The notes below the pieces were generated by a model. The model worked only from the letters and a program-made list of their open reading frames with translations. It ran no database searches and was not told the origin of the DNA. Below, in pieces: positions 9,683-20,683 of a stretch of DNA of 64,000 nucleotides. Source of the stretch: Ceriagrion tenellum (taxonomy: Eukaryota > Arthropoda > Insecta > Odonata > Coenagrionidae); assembly GCA_963169105.1 (NCBI GenBank), contig OY720644.1:5601001-5665000 (forward strand). The letters run 5' to 3'. The first letter of the stretch is position 1. Every line of letters begins with the position of its first letter. Both the position numbers and the translations under genes were made by a program.

Positions 9683-11345
9683 TTGCCATTCACCAGGATA
9701 GCAAAGAATAACGAGTTGATCAGACAACACAGTACAGGTTTAGCGGGACGGAAGAAAGCACAGAAAAAGGAAAAACGAACAAATCAAAAAAACACCCATG
9801 AATTTCCAAACTGTAACTTACCCAACAATTTAGAAAACAGAAAACCCACAAATACAATAAGCAGACATATAAAAATAGAGGAATTTTCAGTAGTGGTAGT
9901 TAATTGTCGTAGTTTAAGAAGCAAAATACGTGAATTCCATCACCTTATAGAGAGTACTAATTCGGACATAACTATAGGAACGGAAAGTTGGTTAACAAGC
10001 GATATTGCTGATAGTGAAATTTTTGCAGTAAATTTTAGGGTATACAGGAGAGATCGAGAGGGTCGACCGGGAGGGGGAGTATTTATCGCAGTTAAGCACA
10101 CAATAGTCAGCAAAATACAAGTGATTCCCAATAATATTATAGAAATTGTATGGTGTTCCATTCAATGTCGTAATTCGAAAGTAATATACGTTTGTGCCTA
10201 CAGTAGACCACCCCATTCCGATGTACACTCTGTATTAGAACTCGAAAACCACATCAGGTACATTAATTCACATAGTAACGAACGACAGATTATTGTAGGT
10301 GGAGATGTAAATACACCATCGATAGATTAAAAAACATGTAGCCATGAGTCTGGGAGTAGGGAAAAAGAAATCTACGAGTCATTGCTTAACCTGCTCGCAT
10401 CATACGCACTACATCAAATAGTAAATTTGCCTAATAGATGGGAGAATGTTCTCCATTTACTTGCCACAATTTACTCGATTTACAATCGGGTGCTCCCCAG
10501 GGAAGCGTGATAGGCCCAATTTTATTTCTTCTCTACGTAAATGACTTGAATACAGTTGTAAAAAATAGCAAGCTCTGTCTTTTTGCCGAAGATGCAGTAG
10601 TGTATAAGGAAATTAGAAATAAAAAGGACAGTCAGTCTTTAGCTAAGGATTTAGATGCGATTGATGATTCATGTGATAGTTGGCAGCTAGAATTAAATTT
10701 GAAGAAAAGCGCGATAATGAACTGTTAGAAAAAGAATGGCTTCCCCCAGAATAATAATTGCATCAAAGAAAATAAAATATCTAACGTAGAATCTATGAAA
10801 TACTTAGGCGTCACCATCACTGAAGACATGTCATGGCGGAAACACATCAGGGAAATAACTAGAGTAGCAATGCGTAGATTAGGATTCGTAAAAAGGGTTC
10901 TAGGCAAATGCGATGAGAGTGTACGAGAAAGAAGCTATTTAAAACACTTGACAGGCCTCATTTAGAATATTCCGCTAGTATATGAGATCCGTAAGAGGAA
11001 GGTATGATAAAAGAATTAGAGCGTGTGCAAAGGAGATCCGCTAGGTTTGTTAAAGGCCGTTATGATAATTGTATAAGTGTTACGAGTTCAATAGAAGAAC
11101 TAGGATGGGAAATACTATAAACAAGCAGGTTAAAATATAGGTTAAACCTTTTAAGTAGATTCGAAACCGATTTGTTCACAGATGACGTTAGATATATATT
11201 AAGAACCCCTGAGTATTATGCTAGATTTGATCAGATTAACAAGATTAGAGAGATAGATTGTCGTACCGATAGATTTAAAATGTCATTTTTCCCGCGTACC
11301 ATAAGAGAGAACAATAGGCAGCGTAGCAAAGGGATAGGTAGGTGA
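9683..11345 (+). pseudogene. LINE-B ORF2 remnant: APE endonuclease plus RT half
   Basis: 9683-10330 encodes an APE-type endonuclease: NCRSL, the TESWL glutamate motif, VYRRDR, GGGVFIAVK, AYSRPP and GGDVN. After a stop the frame runs through LLNLLASYALHQIVNLP (endonuclease C-terminus), then jumps to RT at SGAPQGSVIGPILF (10487 onward) and LFAEDAVVYKE. The catalytic box is FAED, not FADD, so one metal-binding aspartate is replaced. Later come KYLGVTITEDMSW, RLGFVKRVLG, RVQRRSARFVKG and SFFPRTIR. Stops at 10728, around 10988 and 11118 break the frame. Non-functional. Confidence 0.85.
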
Positions 11346-11513
11346 AATATAGTTAGAGTAGTCTATAGTGCATGATGCATGTAATAACAACCAATTATCC
11401 CTTTCTTATTATGTGGATACTAACCATCTAGCTGCATGTGACACAATTATCTAGCATGTCTCCATTAAATATCCTAGTTGCATGTCAATAGTGCATGTTT
11501 GGTGATCTTCACC

Positions 11514-11566
11514 CCCTGTCACACACCCTCGTGGTGGCTCGCAGGGTATTACGTAGATGTAGATGT
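11514..11566 (+). terminator. LINE-B 3'-terminal hairpin and (GTAGAT) tail
   Basis: CCCTG (11514-11518) pairs with CAGGG (11542-11546) around a C/G-rich loop, directly followed by TATTACGTAGATGTAGATG. LINE-A and LINE-C copies share this architecture. It is probably the template-recognition structure for the element's own RT, as inferred for CR1/L2 3' ends. Confidence 0.55.
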
Positions 11567-11692
11567 AACCTGTGAGTTGGTGTTCGAGCGCCGGAGTAGT
11601 AAAGTAGTAGTAAACCATGTCTCAGAATGAAAGTATATCGTATGAGGAGGCAAAAATTGCAAGAGAAGAAAGCGTACTCTTCCCGGGTACGC

Positions 11693-12095
11693 TTAAGGTA
11701 GTCCGAACGAGATAGTTCCCATTGTCACAATAGAGACCGTATTCGAATTATACGTTTTAATTTCACCAGCTGTAGGACACATCAATTAAATATTTCATAA
11801 TTAATGGTATAATAATATAGTTTTACATGATAAAAATTGTAAGTATTTAAATGAAAATATCGAAATAAGTCTTTAACTTGACTCATTTTTTTCGCGCGGT
11901 GCGTTGGAAACTCCTTCAAAACGGAAGGTTTTTTGCGATACCCTAGAACCTACAACTGTGACAATATGATTAATTTTTAAAAATAGTTAAGAAAACATAC
12001 AAACTACACGCCTTTAGTTTTTTTACGACATCTTAGTGTTAGAAATACCTCACTTTGTGAATAATGTCTCTCTGGAGTGCTTACACGTACCTAGA
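11693..12095 (+). mobile_element. TTAA-MITE copy 2, 3'-truncated
   Basis: Starts TTAA (11693-11696) then GGTAGTCCGAACGAGATAG. It is collinear with the family to the ACACGTACC block at about 12095, where a GC-rich unrelated segment replaces the rest. Confidence 0.8.
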
Positions 12096-12689
12096 CCTGT
12101 TCGCCGATGGATAAAATATCTGCGGCGGCCGCCGCCTGGAAATGGGTCGGCGGCCGGAGGCGAGCCGACGGCGCGCCGAGCCGACGGTTTTCATCGGCGG
12201 CGTACTTATCCACCCGTAATGTATTTACAAGTATTTCAGCATGTTATAGCATAAATTATACATTGTTTCTCATTATTTGATGAAATCAATTGTTAATTTC
12301 ATGTTATAACTTATTTTATTACATTTTTTTAACGTATGAGAGAAATGTCTCTTAATTTTAAGTATTTAAGCAAATATCGTATAGTACAACTTCAATCAAA
12401 CCTAATATTATACCCTTTCAATACTAAATTTCATTAGACAAATTCATTACTAATTAACCTGTTATCTCAAATGCGAGCAAAAAATTTCGTTGTAAACAGT
12501 TATATCCATTTCACAGTTAAAATTTTATTTATAGTTTTTCAAATATGATGAAATACCGTTCAAACGTTCCTGTATGTATTTTAATCACCTCTTGCATTCA
12601 TATATGTACCACATTGTAAATTTTGAGAGCGGAGGATTTTTTGGAAAAGGCCTCCCGTTTTTTAGATTTTTATTAAAATTTTAATATTT
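12096..12689. other. No gene; GC-rich palindromic island then AT-rich DNA
   Basis: 12108-12220 is abruptly GC-rich, with self-complementary GGCGGCCGCC, GGCGCGCC and repeated GAGCCGACGG. CGCCGATGGATAA and its near-complement TTATCCACC lie at its flanks. The rest to 12689 is AT-rich without recognisable features. Confidence 0.5.
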
Positions 12690-13467
12690 ATAGAAAAATA
12701 TCCGAATTAATCAGACGAACACAAAGGCAATATAAAAAATTTTAACTCTTGGAATTCGAAGAAGACTTCCAGAAAACACATCAAACTTTAGCCAAACATT
12801 TAAACAGAAACTACTGGGGTACCAACTCCATAATTATCGCTTTAGAGAAGATAATGGGAAACTGGAACTAATCAATCAAGAAAATGACTGAGAATTTGCT
12901 AATTATTTCGAAATACTTCCGAACTGCCCAGAACCCAAAGAAAGATTCCCTCCAAAAGATCCCAATGAAAACAACCTTAATCCACAGGCACCAGATAAAG
13001 AAGAAACCACTAGACAAATTAAAAGCCCAAAAACATTAAAGTATCAGGTGTAGATGGAATCATAGAAGAACTCGTGATAGCAGCTGGACTATAAAACACG
13101 GCAGAAATAACACAAAAATACATAAGTTTGGCGAAATGAACAAATCCCTAATGACAGGGAAAATGTCCTTATTCATCCATTTTATTAAAAAAAAGGAGAT
13201 AGAACAGATGTAAACAACTACAGAGGAATTCCACTACTTCCTGTCACATATAAAATTCTCTCACAATGCTTTCTTCTTTATTAATAACTTCAATACAAAA
13301 TTGGTGAATATGCAGTCGTTAGACCAGGTAGATCACTCCCGGAACAAATTCTAAATCTAAAACTAACAATTCGGCACCAAAATATGTACAGCAAGAATAT
13401 TATCTGCACCTTCGTTGACTTCAAAAAGCCTTTGATTCAGTTGATCGCAAATCTCTTGATCAAATTT
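12690..13467 (+). mobile_element. LINE-E, upstream part, degenerate RT N-terminus
   Basis: Broken translation shows a QAPDKEETTRQIKSPK-type linker, SGVDGI-EEL, then PEQILNLKLTIRHQNM and a corrupted TFVDFKKAFDSVDR (motif A) near 13411-13445. Many frameshifts and stops. It is interrupted at 13467 by LINE-F and resumes at 14893 in a matching position (see 14893-15180). Confidence 0.65.
13462..13467 (+). repeat. Target-site duplication of LINE-F, left copy
   Basis: AAATTT, matched by 14893-14898 immediately after the LINE-F poly(A). The right copy overlaps the A tract, so the exact length is uncertain. Confidence 0.5.
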
Positions 13468-14401
13468 GAACGATCTTTGTAATCATAATTTTAATGGACA
13501 CGTCACAGCTTACGCTGATGACGTTGCACTCAACTATGCAAATGCATCCTGGGACATAGTTAAAAGAAAGATGGAAGAAGATTTAACAGTTCTTAGGCAA
13601 TGGTTTCTCTTTAATAACCTTTCTCTAAGTTCCAAGACCAAATACATGGTGTATGATTTATGTAACAGGTATAAAATTGACTGGGAAGTAATATATCATT
13701 CTCCGGGCTGTTCAGTAGGAAACTGTTTAAATTGCATCACGATTGGAAATGTAACTGAATTTAAATATTTGGGGGTTATCCTGGACAATAAATTAAAATG
13801 GAAACACCATGTAAATTGCCTAACTAAAACACTACGGCATTGTATCTCAAATTTATACTTCGTACGAAACAAATGTCCATTGTATTTTCTAAAAGTTATC
13901 TACTTGGCACTGGTTCAGTCAAAATTAAGTTATGGTTTAATTTGCTGGGGAGGAGCTTACAGAAATACTATAAACCCCGTACTATTTCTGCAAAAGAGGA
14001 TAGTACGTGTGATAATGCACAAAAACCGTTTCTCTCATGCATTCCCACTCTTTTTAGAACTGAACTTATTGCCTATCAGGTATATGTATTTTTATAAAGT
14101 GTTAAAGAATTTCTATCTAAGAAGTGGCGACGAAGCAAATCTGTTACCCAGGACTCAAGTCCTGACCTTGCGAGAAAGAAATACGATTTCTCTACCCAAG
14201 CCTAATTTGACTGTGTTTCAAAGATGCTTTGTGTATATATCCCGAAAAATATTTAACGTCCTTCCAAACCACATTAAGGAAGAAAAAAACGTAAGAAAAT
14301 TTCTTAAGAAAGTAAAAACTTGGTTATTACTTATAAAAAATATCGAGATTTTGTTTCGTAATTTACATGAAATATTTATCGAATTAAATGTAATGAATTA
14401 A
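13466..14401 (+). CDS. LINE-F ORF2 C-terminal half, intact frame, 5'-truncated
   Basis: A 311-codon uninterrupted frame starting inside the RT domain at the NDL motif, then AYADDVALNY (intact catalytic YADD), the FKYLGVILDNKLKWK block, the region LSYGLICWGG and LFLQKRIVRVIM, ending KFLKKVKTWLLL. This is typical of the C-terminal RT and connection region of Jockey/CR1-group LINEs. It is about a third of a normal ORF2. The first codon is where the element was truncated on insertion rather than a true start. The absence of stops suggests a younger insertion than its neighbours. Confidence 0.85.
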   Translation: MNDLCNHNFNGHVTAYADDVALNYANASWDIVKRKMEEDLTVLRQWFLFNNLSLSSKTKYMVYDLCNRYKIDWEVIYHSPGCSVGNCLNCITIGNVTEFKYLGVILDNKLKWKHHVNCLTKTLRHCISNLYFVRNKCPLYFLKVIYLALVQSKLSYGLICWGGAYRNTINPVLFLQKRIVRVIMHKNRFSHAFPLFLELNLLPIRYMYFYKVLKNFYLRSGDEANLLPRTQVLTLRERNTISLPKPNLTVFQRCFVYISRKIFNVLPNHIKEEKNVRKFLKKVKTWLLLIKNIEILFRNLHEIFIELNVMN

Positions 14402-14892
14402 GTGATATTGTAATATCATTGTTGAAGTAAGTTTGCCCGATCTTGTATTTGTGTGTCTCTTTTTTGTAACCACTATTAAATTATGTATATCTCTGAGTCT
14501 TTTTTCTATTTTGAATTAGTTTATTCACTGTATTGTAAACGTTTTATCGAAATTTGTAAACCATTTTGTTTTTGCTATCGTTTTTTGCATGGTTTATTTA
14601 TTTGTCAGTAGCCCCAACACAGGATATTCCTTAGGGGCTATCTATGGTACTACCACTCTGTATTTCCTGAAAAGGAATCAAATTATTATTATATTATAAT
14701 TATAAAAAATGTAATCTTTGTTTGAAGGTAAATATATATTTTTATTTGTGATTATTATATTTTGAATGATTTATGACCAAAAATAAGTAAAAATATTCCT
14801 TGTTGATGTAAATTTATTGTGACCCATCCAAAGGGAAATTACAGAATGTAAATTATTTGTAAATAAATTTATTATTTATTAAAAAAAAAAAA
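13468..14892 (+). mobile_element. LINE-F, 5'-truncated insertion nested in LINE-E
   Basis: About 1.42 kb: partial ORF2, a ~480-bp AT-rich 3' UTR, and an A-run at 14881-14895. It is flanked by AAATTT. Removing it rejoins LINE-E coding sequence across the junction. Unlike LINE-A/B/C it ends in poly(A) rather than GTAGAT repeats, so it is a distinct family. Confidence 0.8.
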
Positions 14893-15180
14893 AAATTTAG
14901 AAAGAACAAGGGCTCGACCCTAAAACACTTGCAATCATTAGACAGACGCTTACGGACAAAAAATGTTAAGTAAAATGTAGGGGCAAATATTTCGGAACCC
15001 TTCGAAATTAAAACAGGAGTTAGTCAAAGAGATGGACTCTCAATATTACTCTTAATTTGCGTCCTAGAAAAAATAACTCGAGAATGGTGAAAAGGCAATT
15101 GGAGTCTAAAAATTGATCAACCATTCAAATTAGGAGTAAAACATGTAACAATTGACTACCTGGCTTTAGCAGAAACCGCC
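14893..15180 (+). mobile_element. LINE-E, downstream part
   Basis: Continues the LINE-E RT: GLDPKTLAIIRQTLTD, then after a frame change a KTGV-RDGLS-type B motif, CVLEKITREW and GVKHVTIDYLALAE leading into the expected catalytic box, which is absent. Multiple frameshifts. The sequence from 15181 to 15390 is not recognised. Confidence 0.65.
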
Positions 15181-15392
15181 ATACCCAGGCGGTGTCTTGT
15201 ACCCAGCCCAACATATCTTTGCCTCTAACGCAGTCTTAAAATCCCCTTCCCCCCTCATTGTTTCCTCGACCCATCTAACCTGCCGATTCCCGGGCTTATT
15301 CCCTTGCCTTCCTTTTCGTCCATCGCACCTTCCCCATCCTTGCCCAAATCTCAATTATCCTAGATGAAAAAATAACAAGCCAAAGGACTGGG

Positions 15393-16140
15393 TCGACAAA
15401 GAGTACTCGGAAAATGTGATGAGAAAGTGAAAGAACGCTGTTATTTTTCAATCGCTAGGCCTCATTTGGAATGTGCTGTTAGTGTATGGGATCCATATGA
15501 CGCGGGGTTGAAATCGGAATTAGATCGCGTGCAGCGAAGAGGAGCTAGGTTTGTGAAACGATTCCACGATAAGTTTACTAGTGTGTCTGGATTGTTAGAA
15601 GAATTAGGATGGGAATCGCTATCACAGTGTAGATTAAATTATAGGCTTAACCTCCTAAATAAATTTCAGGAAAACATTTCTCTGACGACGTAGAAAACAT
15701 ACTATTAACCCCCTCGTACTACGGCAGATTAGATCGCGCCAATAAAATTAGAGATAGATTAAAGAGCCGATAGAAATAGATAGAAATGTCATTTTTTCCG
15801 CGTACCATTCGCGGACCATAACAGCTTTGATCGTCGTCATGAATAGTTCGAATAGTGACAATAGGTAGACAGTAGATCTTTCTCTTTCTATTCTAGACGT
15901 TCTTATTTATGCATGATATTTTGAATCTTTAATAGTAGTCTTTGTATACCTTGCATGCTGGAACGATTGACGTTAGAATGTTTCTTGGTTAGTAGATTTT
16001 TAATTGGCGCGTTGCATGTGTGGTACGCGGGTTTCACTGTAATTTCCGTGTTCCACCGTATCATTCATGCATGCCTGGTGTGGAAGCACCCCCTGCCACA
16101 CACCCTTTGGGTGGCTTGCAGGGTATGATGTAGATGTATG
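15393..16140 (+). mobile_element. LINE-C 3' end, related to LINE-B
   Basis: The frame 15427-15693 encodes ERCYFSIARPHLECAVSVWD, RVQRRGARFVKRF, and LLEELGWESLSQCRLNYRLN, the C-terminal part of a CR1-group ORF2. Reading continues out of frame to SFFPRTIR. The 3' UTR ends with CCCTGC (16091-16096) pairing GCAGGG (16118-16123) and a GATGTAGATGTATG tail. It is similar to LINE-B but clearly diverged, so I treat it as a sister family. Confidence 0.8.
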
Positions 16141-16557
16141 CCGAAGCAAGTAAGGTTCGATCAAGTATCGCATGTTTGCTCTGCCCTCTAGTTGGAAGCA
16201 GTTTCAAACACATTCAAGAGAAGGTAATAGTGTTGATGGCATCACTGGGAATGAAACCTGAAGAAATGTAACGTTTTACATTAGCATTGACATTAATTTA
16301 ACCAACCGCATCGCGGATCTCAAATGAGCCTGCCCTTCACTTGTTCCAGCATAATCGAGCTGCTGATTGATGACGTTTCCCATAAACCGTGCAGCCACGT
16401 GACTTAAGACGCAGCTGTCCTACCCGTCAATTTAACTCCCTATTGATTCTCCAGTTATCTGCTGGTACCTTGCTCGGATCATTGCTCATCTCCGAGTGGA
16501 TCCCCTCACCGGAAGCAACTGTAAGAATTTGTCCTTACATTATTCCTGCAGAAGTTC
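16141..16557. other. No gene recognised
   Basis: Spacer between LINE-C and the hAT-like element. Nothing recognised. Confidence 0.5.
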
Positions 16558-16562
16558 TCATA

Positions 16563-17223
16563 CAGGGTGGCTACTGATATCCAATTTTCAAATTCCCTGA
16601 CCTTTCCCTGACTTTTCCCTGATGGATTTACCATTTTCCCTGACCGATTGCCGAAAGGTCATCTAATATTGGAATATTTTTTTCTGATGTATTAAAATCT
16701 CTACGGCAGCTTTAAATTTCGTCTCATCATCGTCTCTTATTTTTAGAACTGCAAGTATGTACTTACTACAAGCTGGTGTACTCCAGCAACCTCTCGACTT
16801 AAGTCTCGGATGTTTCGAAAAAAAACGCGAGGTGAAATTTTCCGAACAATATAGCCTCGGATTCATTGTATTGATCGTAATACATAGTGATCATCAATTT
16901 TAACACTACTAGGACAATATCGCAAGGAGGATATACAAAACGGATACTTCGTACGTCTGATTCAGAACTAAATAACTAAGATTCGCAACTAATAACATTC
17001 ACAACTGAATATTTTACGAATTGATGGGGCTTATTCCATGCACGTCAGCGATGGACGGTGAAATAAAGGGCGGGAAAGACTTGGCCGATAAACGTGTAAT
17101 GGTAGAAAAATAACGAGGATTCCTATTCCAGTTTCTCCCCGACTTTTACGAGAATTCTCTGACTTTTCCAGAAATTCAAAATTCCCTGACAATTCCAGGT
17201 TTTCCCTGACAATTGCCACCCTG
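16563..17223 (+). mobile_element. hAT-like non-autonomous element, copy A, complete
   Basis: Ends are CAGGGTGGC (16563) and GCCACCCTG (17223), flanked by a 5-bp duplication TCATA at 16558-16562 and 17224-17228. Subterminal regions carry many short TTCCCTGAC repeats in opposite directions at the two ends. No transposase is encoded; the small minus-strand frames are shadows. CAGGG-type termini suggest hAT, but hAT duplications are usually 8 bp, so the superfamily is uncertain. Confidence 0.8.
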
Positions 17224-17228
17224 TCATA

Positions 17229-19362
17229 TTGAGGAGCGTCTCCGCAAGGCAATGCTTTCTTCAGCGCAGTGCAGGCTCAGTGCACCTTATGTTTACGCTT
17301 GGATGAAGAGGCCGAAGAGGATGAAGGCAGAGCACGGGGTGAGACATTCGAGGAAGAAGTTCCCGCCTCTTGCGGTGGGAGGGCGAAGAGAGGGGGGGAT
17401 GCGGGGAGGGTGGTGCTGTCACTCTGATGGTGGGGGTGTGGCAGGGGATGGTGGAGGAAGTTGCCCATTTAAAGAGGCGTGGTGGAGTGGGGGAGGGGCG
17501 GCAGGAGTGTGGATATCCCAACCCCTTTCATACCTACCTTCCTCCTTCCGCATTAAGACCGAGTGCTTTCCTCTCCTTGCGCTAACGGCGTCCTGGGGAT
17601 GGGAAGTGGGGAGTGGGGGAGGGGTGGAGGGTTGGGTATTGGGGAGAGATGGAAGAAGAAGAGTTTGTGACAGAGATGAAACGCGACGATTGAAATGTTT
17701 CTTGAAGCTCGAGTAATTAGTTTATCCTGTTGGGCTTTAAGAGGCGGCTATGAGAGGGAGGGGAGGGTGGAAAGGGAAACGGAGGCAGAGGAGGGGAAGG
17801 AACGTGGAGGGATGGCTGCGTTGCCAAGGGGGGAGTGGCACTTGTAGCAAGGGCCGCTGTTCTGTTTCCTCCTTCGCCCTATTCTCACACACATCTGCAC
17901 ACTCTTCCCGAGCATTTCCCTTCTTCGGCCAATTCATACTAAGCGTAATATTGCATCCTAAGAACTTAACAGAACATAAACTCAGACTTCCAAAAGCCCG
18001 AGCATTAATTTAGCGTAAAAAGGTACTTGACCTAATCTCAGACTTGAAACGCCAGAGCAGTAGTTTGTCGCTGCAACATTAGTGCAGCCTGAAACAGCCC
18101 ACGCCTTCTGAACAAACAACAAACGTGGGCACCCGAGAACCATCTAGAAAAGACTATCTCAAGAAAACTGTTTTACCACTTTAATAGATTCCGAAATAAC
18201 AAATAACCCTTCGACCTAGGTTACGGTTATTAAAATAAATTTATTAAAAACTATTAGCATTCAAAAATTTTCTTAAATAAAAATATTGAAGTTCAAAAAT
18301 TCAAAAGTACTGTACAGTCAAAACCGAGGCCGTTGGATTTTAAGTCTTTGAGCAATCATTACCAAGCCGTATGAGCTTAACTCTTCTCATTTAGAGCGAT
18401 CATTCATCCCCACGATCGGCCTTCTAAAGCGACACATTGTAAGGGAAGATAGGGTGGTATTTTCAGTCGAACGTTTTCAAACCGCTCTACTCGTCTCACA
18501 TGCTCAAAATCAACCGTGTGCAACTACGTTCGAAAGTTACGCTCAATGTGACGCGACCGTAACTCACCTGTCTCGCCTGACTACCAATCCACAAACAGCC
18601 TCGAACTTCCTCTTTTCTCTCCTTTTTCTCCATTCCATCTCTCTTCGTCTACGCTTTCGTCTCCCCCTCTTTCTTCCGCAAGCGTTCTCCCCCTCTTCAC
18701 CCCCAAGGCTCGTGTCACCACCAACCTCTTCCTCTCAACCTCCCTCACCTAATGAGCCTCTCGTCATTAATCAAGTGCGGTTTGCCAAGGAGAGTCGTCA
18801 TAATCGAAAACAGGGAGGGAACTGCCGACTACACGCCGCTTAATACGTCTTCACGGGCTTGAAAAAATTAGCCCGCTATTACGTCATTACTCGTTTCGTG
18901 ACGCACGCGCTCGTAAGCGAGCCTACCGGGAGAATTTTTGGGTCTCCCTAAGCGAGCGAGAGACCTTAGTTGCACGAAGGGAAGGGCGCGCCTCTTCTTC
19001 TTCTTTTTTAGTTAGCCGTGACATATGTCGGGTAAAACGACTGGACGAATTAATTCAGTCGAAAATTGTCGCTTTTTTATTTGAACGTTTAACTCCTTTA
19101 TTTTTTTCATCTCTCCGTCTATATTTCTGTGCCTCCGGTCTCCACCTTCATGGTTCCCATCGTGTCGGCGTATTTAATTTGTTTTTTACGGCTCTTATTC
19201 CATTGTTTTTCCCCACTTTTTGTATGCACGTCCTCATTTGGGACATCTCATTCGTTCCCGACTCGCGTTCCCGTTTAAGATCTAAGCATATTTCTTAATC
19301 ACAGTTTAACTATTCTACTTAGGTTATACAGCATATCGTTTGGTTATTTCGGCCCCCCTGGA
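17229..19362. other. No gene; G-rich tract 17330-17870, remainder unassigned
   Basis: 17330-17870 is G-rich on the + strand with GGTGGAGG-type simple sequence; the frames here give only low-complexity peptides. 18454-18843 holds a 129-codon S/P/L-rich frame lacking any domain. 18885-18970 contains short palindromes around GCGAGCGAGAG. No family was recognised. Confidence 0.5.
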
Positions 19363-19590
19363 TTAAGTTCTCATGTGATAGCGGAGGTGCCCAGGTTGCA
19401 GTCCCGTCTCCGTGAAAATTAAAACATCCAGGGCATGAGAGCCTATGTTAGTTAGTACGAATATTTGTTTGATAAAAGGGTTGATGACATATTTTCCGAG
19501 AGAAAATCCAAGATGAACACGATCTAGACCCAAGCAGGAGGAAATTGAATCAACCAGAGAATGGGGGTTTCCGTATTTCCTCTGTAACAC
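19363..19590 (-). mobile_element. Possible LINE endonuclease fragment
   Basis: A 75-codon minus-strand frame ending with IGSHALDVLIFTETGL, which resembles the D-I-L-TETWL glutamate motif of APE-type LINE endonucleases. No other endonuclease motif is present, so the assignment is tentative. Confidence 0.3.
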
Positions 19591-20034
19591 GTAGGAATAC
19601 CGGATACAAGTCTTAAATAGGTGATTTCGTGGAAAATTTTAAATAAACAAAAATATGTAGTTCAATGTAATTTTCCACATTATAATTAGCGAGTATCTGC
19701 AGATGGAGTAGATAATCTCGATTTTCCGGTTTCTTTCAGAGATGACAACCATTCCTACCACTTACGAAGGTAATGTATTTTTGATAATCGTAGTGGAACG
19801 TCAGAAGAAAACCTGGGGTCTTCATTAGTCCGCTGTAATAAAAATGGGTCCATGGTTTAACATTCGGACGGAATTACAACGGACATCAAGTGAAAGATAC
19901 TCCAAGCACGATACGATAAGAAAGCGCAGGAGAGGCAACTGCTGAGTTCCAAGAAGACAGGACTGCAAGCAAGGAACCATTATGTAAATTATTGCGGAGC
20001 GTAGCTCTCTATAGATGGTGATTGCGGCCAGTTG
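19591..20034. other. No gene recognised
   Basis: Nothing recognised upstream of the LINE-D 3' end. Confidence 0.5.
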
Positions 20035-20425
20035 AAAAAGTTGACCATGAAAAACTAGAATTTTTTTAAACTTGATATTGGAGGAGGATGCTAAAGATCC
20101 AATGGACGGATGAAATAAGAAATGATGAATTTAACTGAATAGTAGAAGAGGAAAGGACCACAATGCAGAACACAATGCAGAAAAGAAGAACCAGATACAT
20201 TGGAAAAACCCTGTTGCACAATGAGCAAGTTTAAGAACAGAATTGCAGAAAAAATAAAGAGGGAAAAGTACCCCCCTGGGGAGACCCAGGAGTAACACTA
20301 CATAGACCAAATATAAAAGAAAGTACTTAGGAAGAGCAACCATTTCAGAAAGCGAACAAGCGTTAGAGTAAAGGGAAGGATGGAGGGTTTCACCCTCAAT
20401 CAATCTTAGGATTGAACGATCAATG
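20035..20425 (+). mobile_element. LINE-D 3' end (RTE-like)
   Basis: Broken reading MLKIQWTDEIRNDEF, then KRRTRYIGKTLLHNE and a (G)KVP-G-P region, matching the C-terminal region of RTE-like proteins. It ends with AATCTTAGGATTGAACGATCAATGA, nearly the same end as at 8750. Stops throughout; not coding. Confidence 0.65.
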
Positions 20426-20683
20426 AATGATGAGTTTTAAAACGAACCCAACGAACGGAGCACTATCTTTAAAGATGGTCATCGAGTAGGGGAGGTGCCA
20501 GGAGTACTGGTCTTCCATTCCAAGAGTCCGGGTTAGAACCCCAGCACTAGAGTACTGCAATCTTGAGCGGATAATGCATTGGAAATGGATTAATGCACGG
20601 CAGTTTGGTTCCACGAACACCCTCTGCATATAGAATAGATCGTTTCGAGTCAGCCGAACGGCGGTCATTCTAGAGTTTTTCAT

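Larger units (their letters stand above)
8757..11566 (+). mobile_element. LINE-B, CR1-like non-LTR retrotransposon with internal deletion
   Basis: Two-ORF LINE. ORF1 (8781-9650) has an SGNH esterase-like domain. ORF2 (9683-11345) has an APE endonuclease followed by the second half of RT. The 3' UTR ends in a CCCTG/CAGGG hairpin (11514-11546) and a short GTAGAT repeat. The stretch between the endonuclease C-terminus (about 10435) and the RT GAPQGS motif is missing, a deletion I estimate at around 1 kb by comparison with usual CR1 ORF2 layout. It abuts LINE-D upstream at about 8755. Confidence 0.85.

Noticed and set aside
20488..20545. tRNA-like segment with GGTTAGAACCC
   Set aside because: B-box match has two mismatches and no convincing A box or tRNA fold; left uncalled.
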